From NCBI RefSeq assembly GCF_018771565.1, contig NZ_CP076326.1, forward strand, positions 434,001 through 498,000: DNA of 64,000 nucleotides, read 5' to 3'. The notes below the pieces were generated by a model, which was not told the DNA's origin, ran no database searches, and was given only the letters and a program-made list of their open reading frames with translations. The DNA is from Thermoflexus hugenholtzii (GTDB taxonomy: Bacteria; Chloroflexota; Anaerolineae; Thermoflexales; Thermoflexaceae). Both the position numbers and the translations under genes were made by a program. This document shows, one piece after another, positions 17,679 to 26,394 of the stretch (position 1 is the first letter of the stretch; each line of letters opens with the position of its first letter).

Positions 17679-19808
17679 TCACCGATCTTCCTGCGGGGGT
17701 GGGGTGGGCAGGGGGGTGAGGGGGAGGCTGTAGGCGGCCTCCAGGATCTGGCGGGCGATGGGGGCAGCGACGGCGGAGCCCTGGCCGCCGTTTTCGACGA
17801 TCACCACGACCACCCGCTCCGGCCGATCCGCGGGGGCATAGCATGCGAACCACGCATGCGGCGGCCGCCCCGGAGCCGTCTCCGCCGTCCCCGTCTTGCC
17901 CGCCACCGCAAAGGGCATCCCCCGGAAGACCCAGGTGGCCGTCCCCCGGGGATGGGTGGTCACGCCCACCAGACCCTCCCGGATGACCGCCAGGGCCTCC
18001 TCGGGAACGGGGAGACGCCCCTGGATCTCCGGGGGGAAGGTCTCCTCGGGGACCCCGGGGGCGGGGCCGATGCGCTGCACCAGCCGGGGCCGGTAGAGGA
18101 TCCCCCCGTTGGCGACTGCCGCCAGCATCCGGGCGATCTGCAATGGGGTCACCAGGAGATCGCTCTGCCCAATGGACATGTTCACCGCGTCCCCCACCGA
18201 CCAGGGTCGACCCCCTTGTTGCGCCCGCCACGCCGCGTCCGGCACCAGCCCGGCCTCCTCCGGCACCCCCCGGATCCCGGTGGGAGCGCCCAGCCCGAAG
18301 GCCCGGGCCATCCGCGGGAGGAGATCCGGATCCTGCTGATGGAGGGCGAACCCAAGTTGATAGAAGGCCACGTTGCAGGAGACGGTGAGGGCGGTGGGAA
18401 GATCCACCATGCCGTGGCCGGTCCGCAGCCAGCACCACTTCCGATAACCCGGCCCCAGGCCATCCCAGTAGCCCGGATCCTGAAAGGTGCTGCGGGCGGT
18501 GAACCCGTGGGTCAGGGCAGCGGCCATCACCACGATCTTAAAGATCGAGCCGGGGGGATACAGGCCCTGGGTGGCCCGGTTCAGGAAAGCCCCCGGTGGG
18601 GGCGGCGGCGGGTTCGGCCCGAACAGGGCGTTGGGATCAAAGGCCGGCCGGCTGACCATGGCCAGGATGTCCCCATTGCGCGGATCCATCACCACCACCG
18701 CTCCCGTCCGATCCCCGAAGATCTCCTCCACCCGAGCCTGGAGCTCCCGATCCAGGGTGGTGGTGATGGGGCGGCCCGGCGTGAAAGGCCGCTCGGCGAG
18801 CAGCCGCGAGGGACCGTCCTCCGGGCGGGAGGGCTGGATCCACAGGCGGCCGCCGTGAGTCCCGGCCAGGTAAGGCTCCCCCCATGCCTCTAAGCCCATC
18901 CGCCCCACCCACTCGTCGCCCCGATAGCCCCGGCGCCGCCACGCGTCCAATTCCTCGGCCGGGATCTTGCCCACGATCCCTACCGTCTGCGCCGCCACGC
19001 CCGCGTAGATCCGTCCGCTGCGGGAGCGCAGGACCACGCCGGGGGTGGCCTCCAGGTCGGTCAGGAACGGCGCCACCCGATCGGCGGGGAGGGCGAGGAC
19101 CGGCATATACCAGTCCGGCTGCCCGCCCGCGTAACGCGCCCGGATGGTCTCCGGAGGGAGCCCGGTGGCCTGGGTCAGGCGCGCGAGCAGTTGCCCCTCG
19201 TCGGCGATCTGCCCCGGCACCACGCCGATCTCCACCCATTCCCCCTGGACGGCCAGGCCGCGTCCTTCGCGGTCGTAGAGGTTGGCCCGCTCGGGGATCA
19301 CGTATTCCACCTGCAGCCGTTCGCCCTCCCGAAGCTCCGGCCAGAGGAGGGCATCCCGCCAGACCACCCGCCAGCCGCCGGCGGTCCAGCGCAGCTCCAG
19401 CGTGCCCTCCGCCTCGCGCTCCCCGAACAGGGCGGTCTTCCAGCGGATGCGGTAGCGGGCCCGGGCGCTCTCTCCCTCTTCGATCAGGCTCAACGGCTGG
19501 ATCTCGATGGCCTGCACCCCGGCGGCGTTGAGGGTCTCCCGCCAGCGCGCCTGGAGGTCCTCCCGGGGCATGGCCGCCTGGGAGGCAGGGGTGAGCAGCG
19601 CCCAGAGTTCGTCGATCGCTTCCCGCGTAAGGGCCTCCAGCGCCGCCGTCGCCGTCCCGGCCGGGGAAGGCCGGGGCGTGGGGGTCGGCGGCACCGGGCT
19701 CGGCGTGGGAGGGGGAGGCGAAAGAACCCGGCACGCGCTCAGCCACCCTCCCGCCGCGGCCGGAAGCGCCCGCAACAGGAAGGTCCGACGGGTCCATCCC
19801 TTCCTCAT
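17679..19808 (-). CDS. Class B penicillin-binding protein with Tat/lipobox signal and NTF2-like domain
   Basis: 709-residue peptidoglycan transpeptidase. Instead of an ordinary membrane anchor, the N-terminus reads RKGWTRRTFLLRALP and then GGWLSAC, a twin-arginine motif followed by a lipobox, so it may be exported folded and lipid-anchored. After a Pro/Thr linker come an NTF2-like domain (about 52-165), a dimerisation domain (about 175-345) and the transpeptidase domain. Catalytic motifs: SIFK (near 420), SCN and KTGTAE (near 637). GGAGG precedes the ATG. The start overlaps the stop of the upstream recombinase (ATGA), implying coupled translation. Confidence 0.93.
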   Translation of the reverse strand: MRKGWTRRTFLLRALPAAAGGWLSACRVLSPPPPTPSPVPPTPTPRPSPAGTATAALEALTREAIDELWALLTPASQAAMPREDLQARWRETLNAAGVQAIEIQPLSLIEEGESARARYRIRWKTALFGEREAEGTLELRWTAGGWRVVWRDALLWPELREGERLQVEYVIPERANLYDREGRGLAVQGEWVEIGVVPGQIADEGQLLARLTQATGLPPETIRARYAGGQPDWYMPVLALPADRVAPFLTDLEATPGVVLRSRSGRIYAGVAAQTVGIVGKIPAEELDAWRRRGYRGDEWVGRMGLEAWGEPYLAGTHGGRLWIQPSRPEDGPSRLLAERPFTPGRPITTTLDRELQARVEEIFGDRTGAVVVMDPRNGDILAMVSRPAFDPNALFGPNPPPPPPGAFLNRATQGLYPPGSIFKIVVMAAALTHGFTARSTFQDPGYWDGLGPGYRKWCWLRTGHGMVDLPTALTVSCNVAFYQLGFALHQQDPDLLPRMARAFGLGAPTGIRGVPEEAGLVPDAAWRAQQGGRPWSVGDAVNMSIGQSDLLVTPLQIARMLAAVANGGILYRPRLVQRIGPAPGVPEETFPPEIQGRLPVPEEALAVIREGLVGVTTHPRGTATWVFRGMPFAVAGKTGTAETAPGRPPHAWFACYAPADRPERVVVVIVENGGQGSAVAAPIARQILEAAYSLPLTPLPTPPPQEDR

Positions 19809-20620
19809 CCTGCCTCCTTCCCCGGGGTCGAGAAGGGAAGGCCCGGGGGCTGCCGCAACCGTTCTGGGGAAACGTCCAGGAGCCCTGCCCGCCGGCCGAG
19901 GGCCCGGATCGCCCGCCACAGGCCCTGGCGGGTAAGCGGATCCCCCCGGCGGTTGAGGAGCAGGGCCCGGTTCTCCGGGTCCCGAACCAGACGAGGGCGT
20001 CCCGTCTGGAGATACCGGATCAGGGACTCCCGAACCGGCGCCGGGAGCGTGTAGATGCGCCAGCCGGCGCGGGTCTGGATCCGCAGGCGCTCCCCCTCTG
20101 GATCGATGTCCTCCAGGGTGAGGGCAACGGCCTGGCCGGCCCGCAACCCCAGTTTGCCGATGAGATGCAAGATCAGGCGGTCTCGTAGCCCCAGGGGGGT
20201 CTCCGGAAGGGACCGGGCGAAGTCCATCAGGCGCTGGCGCTGATCCGGGGGAAGGGGGAGCCGGGAGCCCCGGGTGGGGAGGCGCCAGCTCAGCGCGAGG
20301 GCCGGGTTCTCCGCGATGGCTCCTTCCTGCGCCAGGAAGCGGAAGAAGGCCCGCAGGACAGCCAGCCGCTGATTCCATGTGCGGACCGATCCGCCGCGCT
20401 GGAGCACGTTTTCATCCAGGAAGCGTTGCAACGCCGGGGCGTCCACCTCAGCCCAGCGGCGGAAGCCCCGGGCCTCCAGGAAACGGACGAGCCGGAAGAG
20501 GACGTGTCGATAAGAGCGGAGGGTGGAAGGGGCAGTTCCCTCCGCGGCGATCCGGGCGTCCAGGAAGCGGAGGACCCAGATCCCGAGGGCTTCTGATGGA
20601 GCATCCGTTCGGGCGTTCAT
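19805..20620 (-). CDS. Truncated tyrosine recombinase (XerC/D-like), probably inactive
   Basis: 271 residues, compared with about 300 for XerC/D. The N-terminal SAM-like core-binding domain (about 12-95) and the start of the catalytic domain are clear, including the first Arg in GKLGLRAGQAVALTLEDID. The end reads VSPERLRQPPGLPFSTPGKEAG... where active enzymes have SPHxLRH, then GHxxxxTTxxY; thus the H-x-x-R box is degraded and the second His/Trp and Tyr nucleophile are missing (last 20 residues differ). The stop overlaps the PBP start. The start at 20620 is the ATG that begins recombinase-like sequence. It may be a pseudogene or a non-cutting DNA-binding relic. Confidence 0.75.
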   Translation of the reverse strand: MNARTDAPSEALGIWVLRFLDARIAAEGTAPSTLRSYRHVLFRLVRFLEARGFRRWAEVDAPALQRFLDENVLQRGGSVRTWNQRLAVLRAFFRFLAQEGAIAENPALALSWRLPTRGSRLPLPPDQRQRLMDFARSLPETPLGLRDRLILHLIGKLGLRAGQAVALTLEDIDPEGERLRIQTRAGWRIYTLPAPVRESLIRYLQTGRPRLVRDPENRALLLNRRGDPLTRQGLWRAIRALGRRAGLLDVSPERLRQPPGLPFSTPGKEAG

Positions 20621-20665
20621 CCCGAGCGCGCACCTCCGATCCACAGGCGCTGGGCTTCCCCTTGG

Positions 20666-20741
20666 GTGTATCCCAAAATTGTAGGACAACTGCGAGCAGT
20701 TGTCCTGCAAGGCGGCCAGGCCCGACAAAATCGGGACACAC
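20666..20741 (-). repeat. 76-bp inverted-repeat element (copy 1)
   Basis: Ends are near inverted repeats (GTGTATCCCAAAATTGT against GTGTGTCCCGATTTTGTC), and an internal 13-bp palindrome GTAGGACAACTGC/GCAGTTGTCC... folds with a GA loop. The reverse complement aligns almost base for base with 32426-32501. It lies 41 bases after the stop of the YgiT-like gene and in the same orientation relative to that gene as the second copy is to its own upstream gene. It may act as a transcription stop or as a mobile miniature element. Confidence 0.85.
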
Positions 20742-20782
20742 CCTTCCCCTTGGGCGGCGTGCGGGAAGGGAAGGGGACGGGC

Positions 20783-21055
20783 TCAGGCGGGACGCCGATG
20801 CGTTCCCCACCCCGGGCCCTGGGGGCGATCGGGAGGTTCCACCCCGAGGTCCTGGGCCTGCCCGCCCTCCTCGCGAGGGCCGATGAGCGGCATCAGCTGG
20901 AGCAGGGCTTCCTCGTCATACTGGCGGTTGCCGCACACATCGCAGATATAGGCGGGCATGTTCGGGATGACGATGAAGAAGTCCCCGTGGTAGCCGGCGT
21001 AGGTGATCCGGCGCGGCCGCATATAGCCGATCCGGCAGTTCGGGCAGGGCCACAT
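20783..21055 (-). CDS. YgiT/MqsA-type zinc-finger protein
   Basis: 90 residues. Two Cys pairs, CPNC near the N-terminus and CDVCGN near residue 40, form a zinc site of the YgiT type, as in MqsA antitoxins, with no HTH domain in this short version. AGGAGG lies 5 bases before the ATG at 21055. It follows deoC by 47 bases on the same strand. No MqsR-like toxin is visible. Role unknown; it may be a free-standing zinc-binding regulator. Confidence 0.75.
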   Translation of the reverse strand: MWPCPNCRIGYMRPRRITYAGYHGDFFIVIPNMPAYICDVCGNRQYDEEALLQLMPLIGPREEGGQAQDLGVEPPDRPQGPGWGTHRRPA

Positions 21056-21102
21056 CGAAACCTCCTGGTTGAATCCCTTCGACGCCCAGGCCGAGGTGCC
21101 GC

Positions 21103-21780
21103 TCAGCCGGCGCGGAGCGGCAGGGCTTCCAGGATGGCGACGGTGGCGCTGGTCCCCAATCGGGTGGCGCCAGCCTCGATCAGGGCGATGGCCTGTTCCG
21201 CCGTGCGGATGCCGCCGGAGGCCTTCACCCCGATTGTGGGGCCTACCGCCTGGCGCAGAAGCGCGACGTCCTCCACCGTCGCCCCGCCCGGCCCGAAGCC
21301 GGTGGAGGTCTTCACGAAATCCGCCCCGGCCTCGACGGCCAGGCGGGCGGCCCGGATTTTCTCCTCCGGGCGGAGCAGGGCGGTCTCCAGGATCACCTTG
21401 CAGACGGCTCCCGCGGCGTGGGCCACCGCGATGATCGCCTGCAGATCCGCCCGCACCGCCTCGATCGCCCCGGCCCGGAACAGGCCGATGGGGAGCACGA
21501 TGTCGAGCTCCTGAGCGCCCTGGGCCAGGGCCAGGCTGGCCTCGGCCACCCGCACCGCCGTGAGGCTCGCCCCCAGGGGGAACCCCACCACCGTGGCCAC
21601 CTTCACCGGGGTTCCGGCCAGCCGTTCGGCCGCGCGGGCGACATAGATGGGGTTCACACACACCGCCGCGCAGCCGTAACGCACGGCCTCCTCACACACC
21701 CGGTCGATGTCCGCCGGGGTGGCCTCCGGGCGGAGCAACGTATGATCGATCCGCGCGGCCAGCGCCTCCCGAGTCCACAT
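21103..21780 (-). CDS. deoC: Deoxyribose-phosphate aldolase
   Basis: 225-residue class I aldolase that splits 2-deoxyribose 5-phosphate into glyceraldehyde 3-phosphate and acetaldehyde, in nucleoside salvage. Landmarks: IDHTLLRP near the N-terminus, CVNP, CKVILET (second active-site Lys) and FVKTSTGF (Schiff-base Lys). The ATG at 21780 is preferred to a TTG six bases earlier. It heads a short operon with the YgiT-like gene. Confidence 0.95.
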   Translation of the reverse strand: MWTREALAARIDHTLLRPEATPADIDRVCEEAVRYGCAAVCVNPIYVARAAERLAGTPVKVATVVGFPLGASLTAVRVAEASLALAQGAQELDIVLPIGLFRAGAIEAVRADLQAIIAVAHAAGAVCKVILETALLRPEEKIRAARLAVEAGADFVKTSTGFGPGGATVEDVALLRQAVGPTIGVKASGGIRTAEQAIALIEAGATRLGTSATVAILEALPLRAG

Positions 21781-21960
21781 CGTCAAGGATCCGATCGCCT
21801 CATGAATGGCCTGCGCATGGATGGATCGCTTCCTGTTCGAGACGGGAAGGGTCGCGGCGAAAGCCGCCCCTACTTTTGGATGGCAGGATGTATGCCGAAA
21901 TGAATTTCGGCTGGCGTTGTGGGCCGCGGCCGGCGCGGCCCCTGGGGTGGCACCGGGTCC
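21781..21960. other. Intergenic stretch with repeat fragment and hairpin
   Basis: Contains a reverse-oriented half copy of the 70-bp element at 21851-21873 (GTCGCGGCGAAAGCCGCCCC onward) and, at 21894-21911, the perfect hairpin GCCGAAAT-GA-ATTTCGGC. No gene seen. It lies downstream of lepB (minus strand) and upstream of deoC. Confidence 0.7.
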
Positions 21961-22566
21961 TTAGGGCACCTCCCTCCCAAAGGGATTCCGGATCAGGCCC
22001 CAGCGGGAGGGCGGCCAGTAGATCAACCATGCCTTCCCAATGATGGCCGAGCGGGGGAGGGTCCCCCAGTTGTGGGAGTCGTTGGACGCGTTGCGGTTGT
22101 CGCCCAGGACGAAATATTCCCCAGGCCCCAGAGTCACCGGCCCATAGGTATATCCCATCGGGCCGCGGATGTAAGGCTCCTCCAGGGGATGGCCGTTGAT
22201 GAAGACCTTGCCGTCCCGGATGGCGATGGTCTCCCCCGGCAGCCCGATCACCCGCTTGATGAAATCGCGGGAGGGATCGTGAGGGAAACGGAAGACCACG
22301 ACGTCCCCCCGCTGGGGGGAACCGAACCAGTAACTGACCTTGCTGATCAGCACGTATTCCCCATCGTGCAGGGTGGGCTCCATGCTGGAGCCTTCGATGC
22401 GGAAGCGGGCAGTGGCTGTGTTGACCAGAGCCATCGCCACCAGCACGATCAGGGCGGTCTCGATCAGCTCCCGCAGGAAGGCGATCAGCGGGTGCGAGCC
22501 TCGCTCCGCCCGCTCCAGGATCGGTTCTGTGGATTCCAGCGCCACCGGTGTGCGCGGCTCCTCCAT
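21961..22566 (-). CDS. lepB: Signal peptidase I
   Basis: 201-residue membrane peptidase that removes signal peptides from exported proteins. It has one N-terminal membrane segment (IETALIVLVAMALVNTATA), the catalytic Ser in EGSSMEPTL, the general-base Lys in FIKRVIGLPGE and the family box GDNRNASNDSH. The length is normal for single-anchor bacterial forms. ATG at 22566 follows GGAGGAAGAG, and a -10 box TATAAT (22588-22593) with TGGACC 17 bases upstream lies just in front, giving a leader of roughly 15 bases. Confidence 0.96.
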   Translation of the reverse strand: MEEPRTPVALESTEPILERAERGSHPLIAFLRELIETALIVLVAMALVNTATARFRIEGSSMEPTLHDGEYVLISKVSYWFGSPQRGDVVVFRFPHDPSRDFIKRVIGLPGETIAIRDGKVFINGHPLEEPYIRGPMGYTYGPVTLGPGEYFVLGDNRNASNDSHNWGTLPRSAIIGKAWLIYWPPSRWGLIRNPFGREVP

Positions 22567-22587
22567 ACTCTCTTCCTCCGGGACCGG

Positions 22588-22616
22588 ATTATACGCCGCC
22601 TTCCCCGGGGGGTCCA
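22588..22616 (-). promoter_or_regulatory. Promoter of lepB
   Basis: Minus-strand TATAAT at 22588-22593 and TGGACC at 22611-22616, spacing 17. The -35 box matches consensus at 4 of 6 positions. It sits immediately before the ribosome site of lepB. Confidence 0.6.
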
Positions 22617-22848
22617 GTTCATCGCCCGCGGATCGAGCGGCGAGCCGGAGCGCGGACGCATGCCAGGAGCTGCCGGCTTTCCTCGAAGAGTCCGTGAAAG
22701 CCGCAGAGCCGATGGGAGGCCTTTCAAGGCCGCCCACCGAGGTCCTCTCCGCGTCGAATTCGCCCGGCTCGGGTTTGGGCGCATGTCGCGGCGTCCAGAT
22801 AATGGGAGGGAGGAGCTGCGAGGCGGATGATCTGGTGGAGCGAGGCGG

Positions 22849-24231
22849 ATGACCTTCCCGGAGCGGTTCGTCCGGCGGATGCAGGGGTGGTTGGGGCCGG
22901 AGGCGGAGCCCTTCCTTCAGGCTCTGAGCGGGCCCTACCGCACCGGCCTGCGGGTCAACACCCTCAAGATCGACCCGGAGGCCTTCCGGTCCCGTTCCCC
23001 GTTTCCGCTTTCCCCGGTCCCCTGGTGCCCGGAGGGCTTCGTCCTGGAGGACCTCGAAGCCCGGCCGGGCCTGCATCCGTATCACGCCGCCGGCCTGTAT
23101 TATCTGCAGGACCCTTCGGCGATGGCGGCGGCGATCCTGCTGGACCCCCAGCCGGGGGAGTGGGTGCTGGATCTGGCCGCAGCGCCCGGCGGAAAGACCA
23201 CCCACATCGCCGCACGGATGCGCAACACCGGGGTTCTCGTGGCGAACGAGATCCAGCCCCGGCGGGCCTCGGTGCTGGCCCTGAATGTGGAACGCATGGG
23301 GGTAACCTGCGCGCTGCTGACCAACGAGACCCCGCAGCGCCTGGCCCGGCGCTGGGAGGGGTTGTTCGACCGCGTGCTGGTGGACGCGCCGTGCTCCGGG
23401 GAGGGGATGTTCGCCCGGGACCCCGAGGCCATCCGGGCCTGGAGCATGGAGCGGGTGCGTCGCTCCGCCGGGTTGCAGAAGGCCATCCTCACGGAGGCCG
23501 CCCGGATGGTGCGGCCGGGAGGCTGGCTTCTGTATGCCACCTGCACCTTCGCCCCGGAGGAGAACGAGGGGGTGGTGGACGCCTTCCTGCGCGCCCATCC
23601 GGAGTTCGACCTGGTGGATCCCCCCCGCCATCCGGCCTTCGACCGGGGACGCCCGGAATGGATCGAGGGGGGAGATCCCCGTCTGGTCCGCGCCGTGCGG
23701 CTGTGGCCACACCGGGGGCCGGGGCACGGGCACTTCTACGCGCTCTTCCGGCGGAGGGGGGAGGAGCGGCCCCATCGTCCGGGACCGGAGAGCGATCTGC
23801 CGGGCCGGGTTCGGCGGGCTCTGGAAGCTTTCTGGGAGAAAACCCTGGAGGCGCCCCTGCCGGAGGACGGTTTGATCCTGCGAGGGGATCACGTCTATCG
23901 GACGCCGATGGCGCCGGCGTTGTGGCGGGGGTTGCGGGTGCTGCGGCCGGGATGGTGGCTGGGCCGGGCGCGTGACGATCGCTTTGAGCCGGACCACGCC
24001 CTGGCGATGGCCCTGGATCCACGGCGGGTGCGTCAGGTGCTGGAGCTCTCGCTGGACGATCCCCGGGTGGCTGCGTATCTGCAGGGGCATCCCCTGGAGG
24101 GGCCGTGGGAGGAGGGATGGACCCTCATCGCTCTGGAGGGCTTCCCGCTGGGCTGGGCCCGGGCCGAGCGCGGTCGGCTCAAAAACCTCTACCCTCGCCA
24201 CCTGCGGGCCATTGGATGGTGGGAAGCGTAA
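22849..24231 (+). CDS. rsmF: RsmF-like 16S rRNA (cytosine-5) methyltransferase
   Basis: 460-residue NOL1/NOP2/Sun-family RNA m5C methyltransferase. SAM-binding motif LDLAAAPGGKTTHIA, the motif IV Cys in DAPCSGEGMFARD and the catalytic motif VI Cys in YATCTFAPEEN are all present. The C-terminal 150 residues match the extra domain of RsmF/YebU-type enzymes (GWWLGRARDDRFEPDHALAM). It methylates rRNA in the cytoplasm using SAM. Exact target base is inferred from similarity only. Confidence 0.9.
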   Translation: MTFPERFVRRMQGWLGPEAEPFLQALSGPYRTGLRVNTLKIDPEAFRSRSPFPLSPVPWCPEGFVLEDLEARPGLHPYHAAGLYYLQDPSAMAAAILLDPQPGEWVLDLAAAPGGKTTHIAARMRNTGVLVANEIQPRRASVLALNVERMGVTCALLTNETPQRLARRWEGLFDRVLVDAPCSGEGMFARDPEAIRAWSMERVRRSAGLQKAILTEAARMVRPGGWLLYATCTFAPEENEGVVDAFLRAHPEFDLVDPPRHPAFDRGRPEWIEGGDPRLVRAVRLWPHRGPGHGHFYALFRRRGEERPHRPGPESDLPGRVRRALEAFWEKTLEAPLPEDGLILRGDHVYRTPMAPALWRGLRVLRPGWWLGRARDDRFEPDHALAMALDPRRVRQVLELSLDDPRVAAYLQGHPLEGPWEEGWTLIALEGFPLGWARAERGRLKNLYPRHLRAIGWWEA

Positions 24232-24286
24232 GCGGACGCCTGGGTCGGATCACCCGTTCGGGCCCTGGCCCTGGAGGAGACCGGTT

Positions 24287-26284
24287 TCACCGGACTTCCT
24301 CTACAGTGATCCCCATGGCTTCCAGCCAGGCCTTCAGGGCAGAGGCGTGATCGGCCCGCACCATCAGGGTGTGGGCGTCCAGGGGACGGACCCAGGGGGA
24401 AAGGGCAGGCTCCCGGCACAGCGCCTCCAGGATCTCCGGCCGATCCATCCGCAACAGGATCACCGGCTCCCAGCGCGCCCGCGGCGGATGCTCGCTCCAG
24501 GTCAGCAGCCGGGCCAGCAGCCCTGCCGGCAGCGGCCCCCGATGCACCTGTTGCAACCGTTGCAGGATCTCCGAAAGGCTTAACCCGGCCTCCCGACCTG
24601 CCTGCAGCGACGCCTCCGTGATCCGGAATCCCTCCGGGGTGCGTTCGGTGAACGGCTCCAGCAATCGCTCCACCCCCGGATGGGGGAAGGGCCCGGTCCA
24701 GCGCAAGATCCCGGAATCCTCCGCCACCACCTGATTGCGCAGATCCTCCGATCGGAACCCGCTCATCCACGGCCGGATCCCCCGCGCCCGCCAGCGGGCC
24801 GCCAGTGCCTCGGCCCGCTCCCCGGTCCAGCCCAGGCCCTCCCCCAGGGGTCGGAGGGACGGATCCGCCGGGAGCCCGTCTTCCCCGCTCCGGACCAGGG
24901 TCACCCGCCGGTAGATTCGCACCCGATTGAACCGCCGGTGCCAATCCTCCAGGGAGCGTCGCACGTTCGGCGGAAGAGGCTCGCCGCTGATCCCCTCCAG
25001 GAAGCGGATGACGCGCGGGATGTCCCAGCCCTGGGAGAGCCCTCGATACAGGGCCTCGCGGGTGATCTGATAAATGGAGATCGGCTCCCCCGGCGTCGGC
25101 TCCGTGAAGGCCTCCAGGGCGGTGCGAACCGCCTCCGAGATCGGCTCGAAAGCCAGGATCCGGAAATCGGGCTGGACGACAAGGCGCCCACCCTCCTCCG
25201 GCAGCGCCACCGGTTCCCCCACCCCCAGCATCCAGGCTCCGAAGGCGGTCAGCCGCGCCATCGTCCAGCGCCCGCCTCGATCCCCTCGGTCCAGAACGCC
25301 GAGCCAGTGCAGCGGCCAGAGGGTTTCCTCCATCAGCCAGGCTTTCCAGCGAGCGGCCCGCTCCTGACCGGCCGGGGAGAGGGGGTCCGGCGCGCGCGCG
25401 GCTGGCTCCCGCAGGGCGGCCGCCACCAGGGCGGGCAGGGGGATCCACGCCCCGGCCTCATGCCCACGCAGCCCCTGCTCGAGGCGCGCCCTCAAAAGCT
25501 CCGGGGAGAGATGCTCCCCTTCTTCCCCCTCGGAGATCCCGGCGCCCTTCCAGGCGTGGAAGGCGGCGGCCGCGCGATCGGTCGCCTCCTGCTCCCAGAA
25601 GGGGTGCAGGGTCTCCAGGATCAGGGTCGCCCCATGGGTCCGAAGCACACCCATGCGTTCCAGCAGGCGCCGGAGGAAGGTGATGTACGCGAGGTCGCGC
25701 GGGGAGCCGGCGAGGCCCAGCCAGCGCTGGAGGGCGCGAACCCACCGCGCCGGCAACCGTCCATCCCGGGTCAGGGCGATCCCAGAGGAGCGGCGGAGGA
25801 ACCGGGCCATCCGCCCGAGGTCCCGCGCCAGCCGTTGGGGAGAGGCCGGATACACGCGATCCGGTGGAAGAGACGGAAGCACCGGGAGGGCAGCGGCCAC
25901 CTCGTCCGGCAGGACCGCTTCTCCCTGGGGCCGGAGGGAGCGCACGCGCAATCCCCCGCGATGCCAGTAAATCAGACCCAGGGCCGCCAGATGGACGGCC
26001 AGCTCCTCGAAGGGGATCGCTGGGGTGTCCTCCGCCGTCGCCTCATATAAAATCGAAAGGACAAGAGCGGGCATCGATCCGCCCGCCTGCTGCAGGCCCT
26101 CCACCAGCCAGCGGCCCTCTGCCGGCAGGCCCGTCCAGAGGGCCGCCAGCCGGTCCCGATCGCTCAGGCGGGCAAGGGTCTGCTCCTCAGCGCCCGATCC
26201 CTCCTCCGCCGGCCATCCCTGCTGGCGGAGGATGTGGGCGACCAGGGAGGGATCATAGTGCGCGACCAGCTCGTTCAACCGCAT
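24287..26284 (-). CDS. Helicase-associated (Helicase_C_3, XPB/Ssl2-like) protein
   Basis: 665 residues. The C-terminal half has the helicase-associated domain seen in XPB/Ssl2-like proteins of Chloroflexota and Actinobacteria (VVQPDFRILAFEPIS, then YQITREALYRGLSQGW). The N-terminal part is helical, probably winged-helix. There are no Walker A/B or helicase motor motifs, so it is not a helicase by itself. ATG at 26284 follows GGGGGG. Function unknown; DNA binding or regulation is a guess. Confidence 0.75.
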   Translation of the reverse strand: MRLNELVAHYDPSLVAHILRQQGWPAEEGSGAEEQTLARLSDRDRLAALWTGLPAEGRWLVEGLQQAGGSMPALVLSILYEATAEDTPAIPFEELAVHLAALGLIYWHRGGLRVRSLRPQGEAVLPDEVAAALPVLPSLPPDRVYPASPQRLARDLGRMARFLRRSSGIALTRDGRLPARWVRALQRWLGLAGSPRDLAYITFLRRLLERMGVLRTHGATLILETLHPFWEQEATDRAAAAFHAWKGAGISEGEEGEHLSPELLRARLEQGLRGHEAGAWIPLPALVAAALREPAARAPDPLSPAGQERAARWKAWLMEETLWPLHWLGVLDRGDRGGRWTMARLTAFGAWMLGVGEPVALPEEGGRLVVQPDFRILAFEPISEAVRTALEAFTEPTPGEPISIYQITREALYRGLSQGWDIPRVIRFLEGISGEPLPPNVRRSLEDWHRRFNRVRIYRRVTLVRSGEDGLPADPSLRPLGEGLGWTGERAEALAARWRARGIRPWMSGFRSEDLRNQVVAEDSGILRWTGPFPHPGVERLLEPFTERTPEGFRITEASLQAGREAGLSLSEILQRLQQVHRGPLPAGLLARLLTWSEHPPRARWEPVILLRMDRPEILEALCREPALSPWVRPLDAHTLMVRADHASALKAWLEAMGITVEEVR

Positions 26285-26394
26285 CGCCCCCCTTCCCACC
26301 CCTCCGAGGCCCCCCCGGAGGACCCCCGGGGGAGATGACCAAAGTCCGGTATAAGGATTTTAACCATAGCGGTATCATAGGAGGGCAGACGGCG

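Noticed and set aside
20621-20728. N-terminal extension of the tyrosine recombinase
   Set aside because: It would be encoded by the 76-bp repeat element and the gap; the ATG at 20620 starts family-like sequence.
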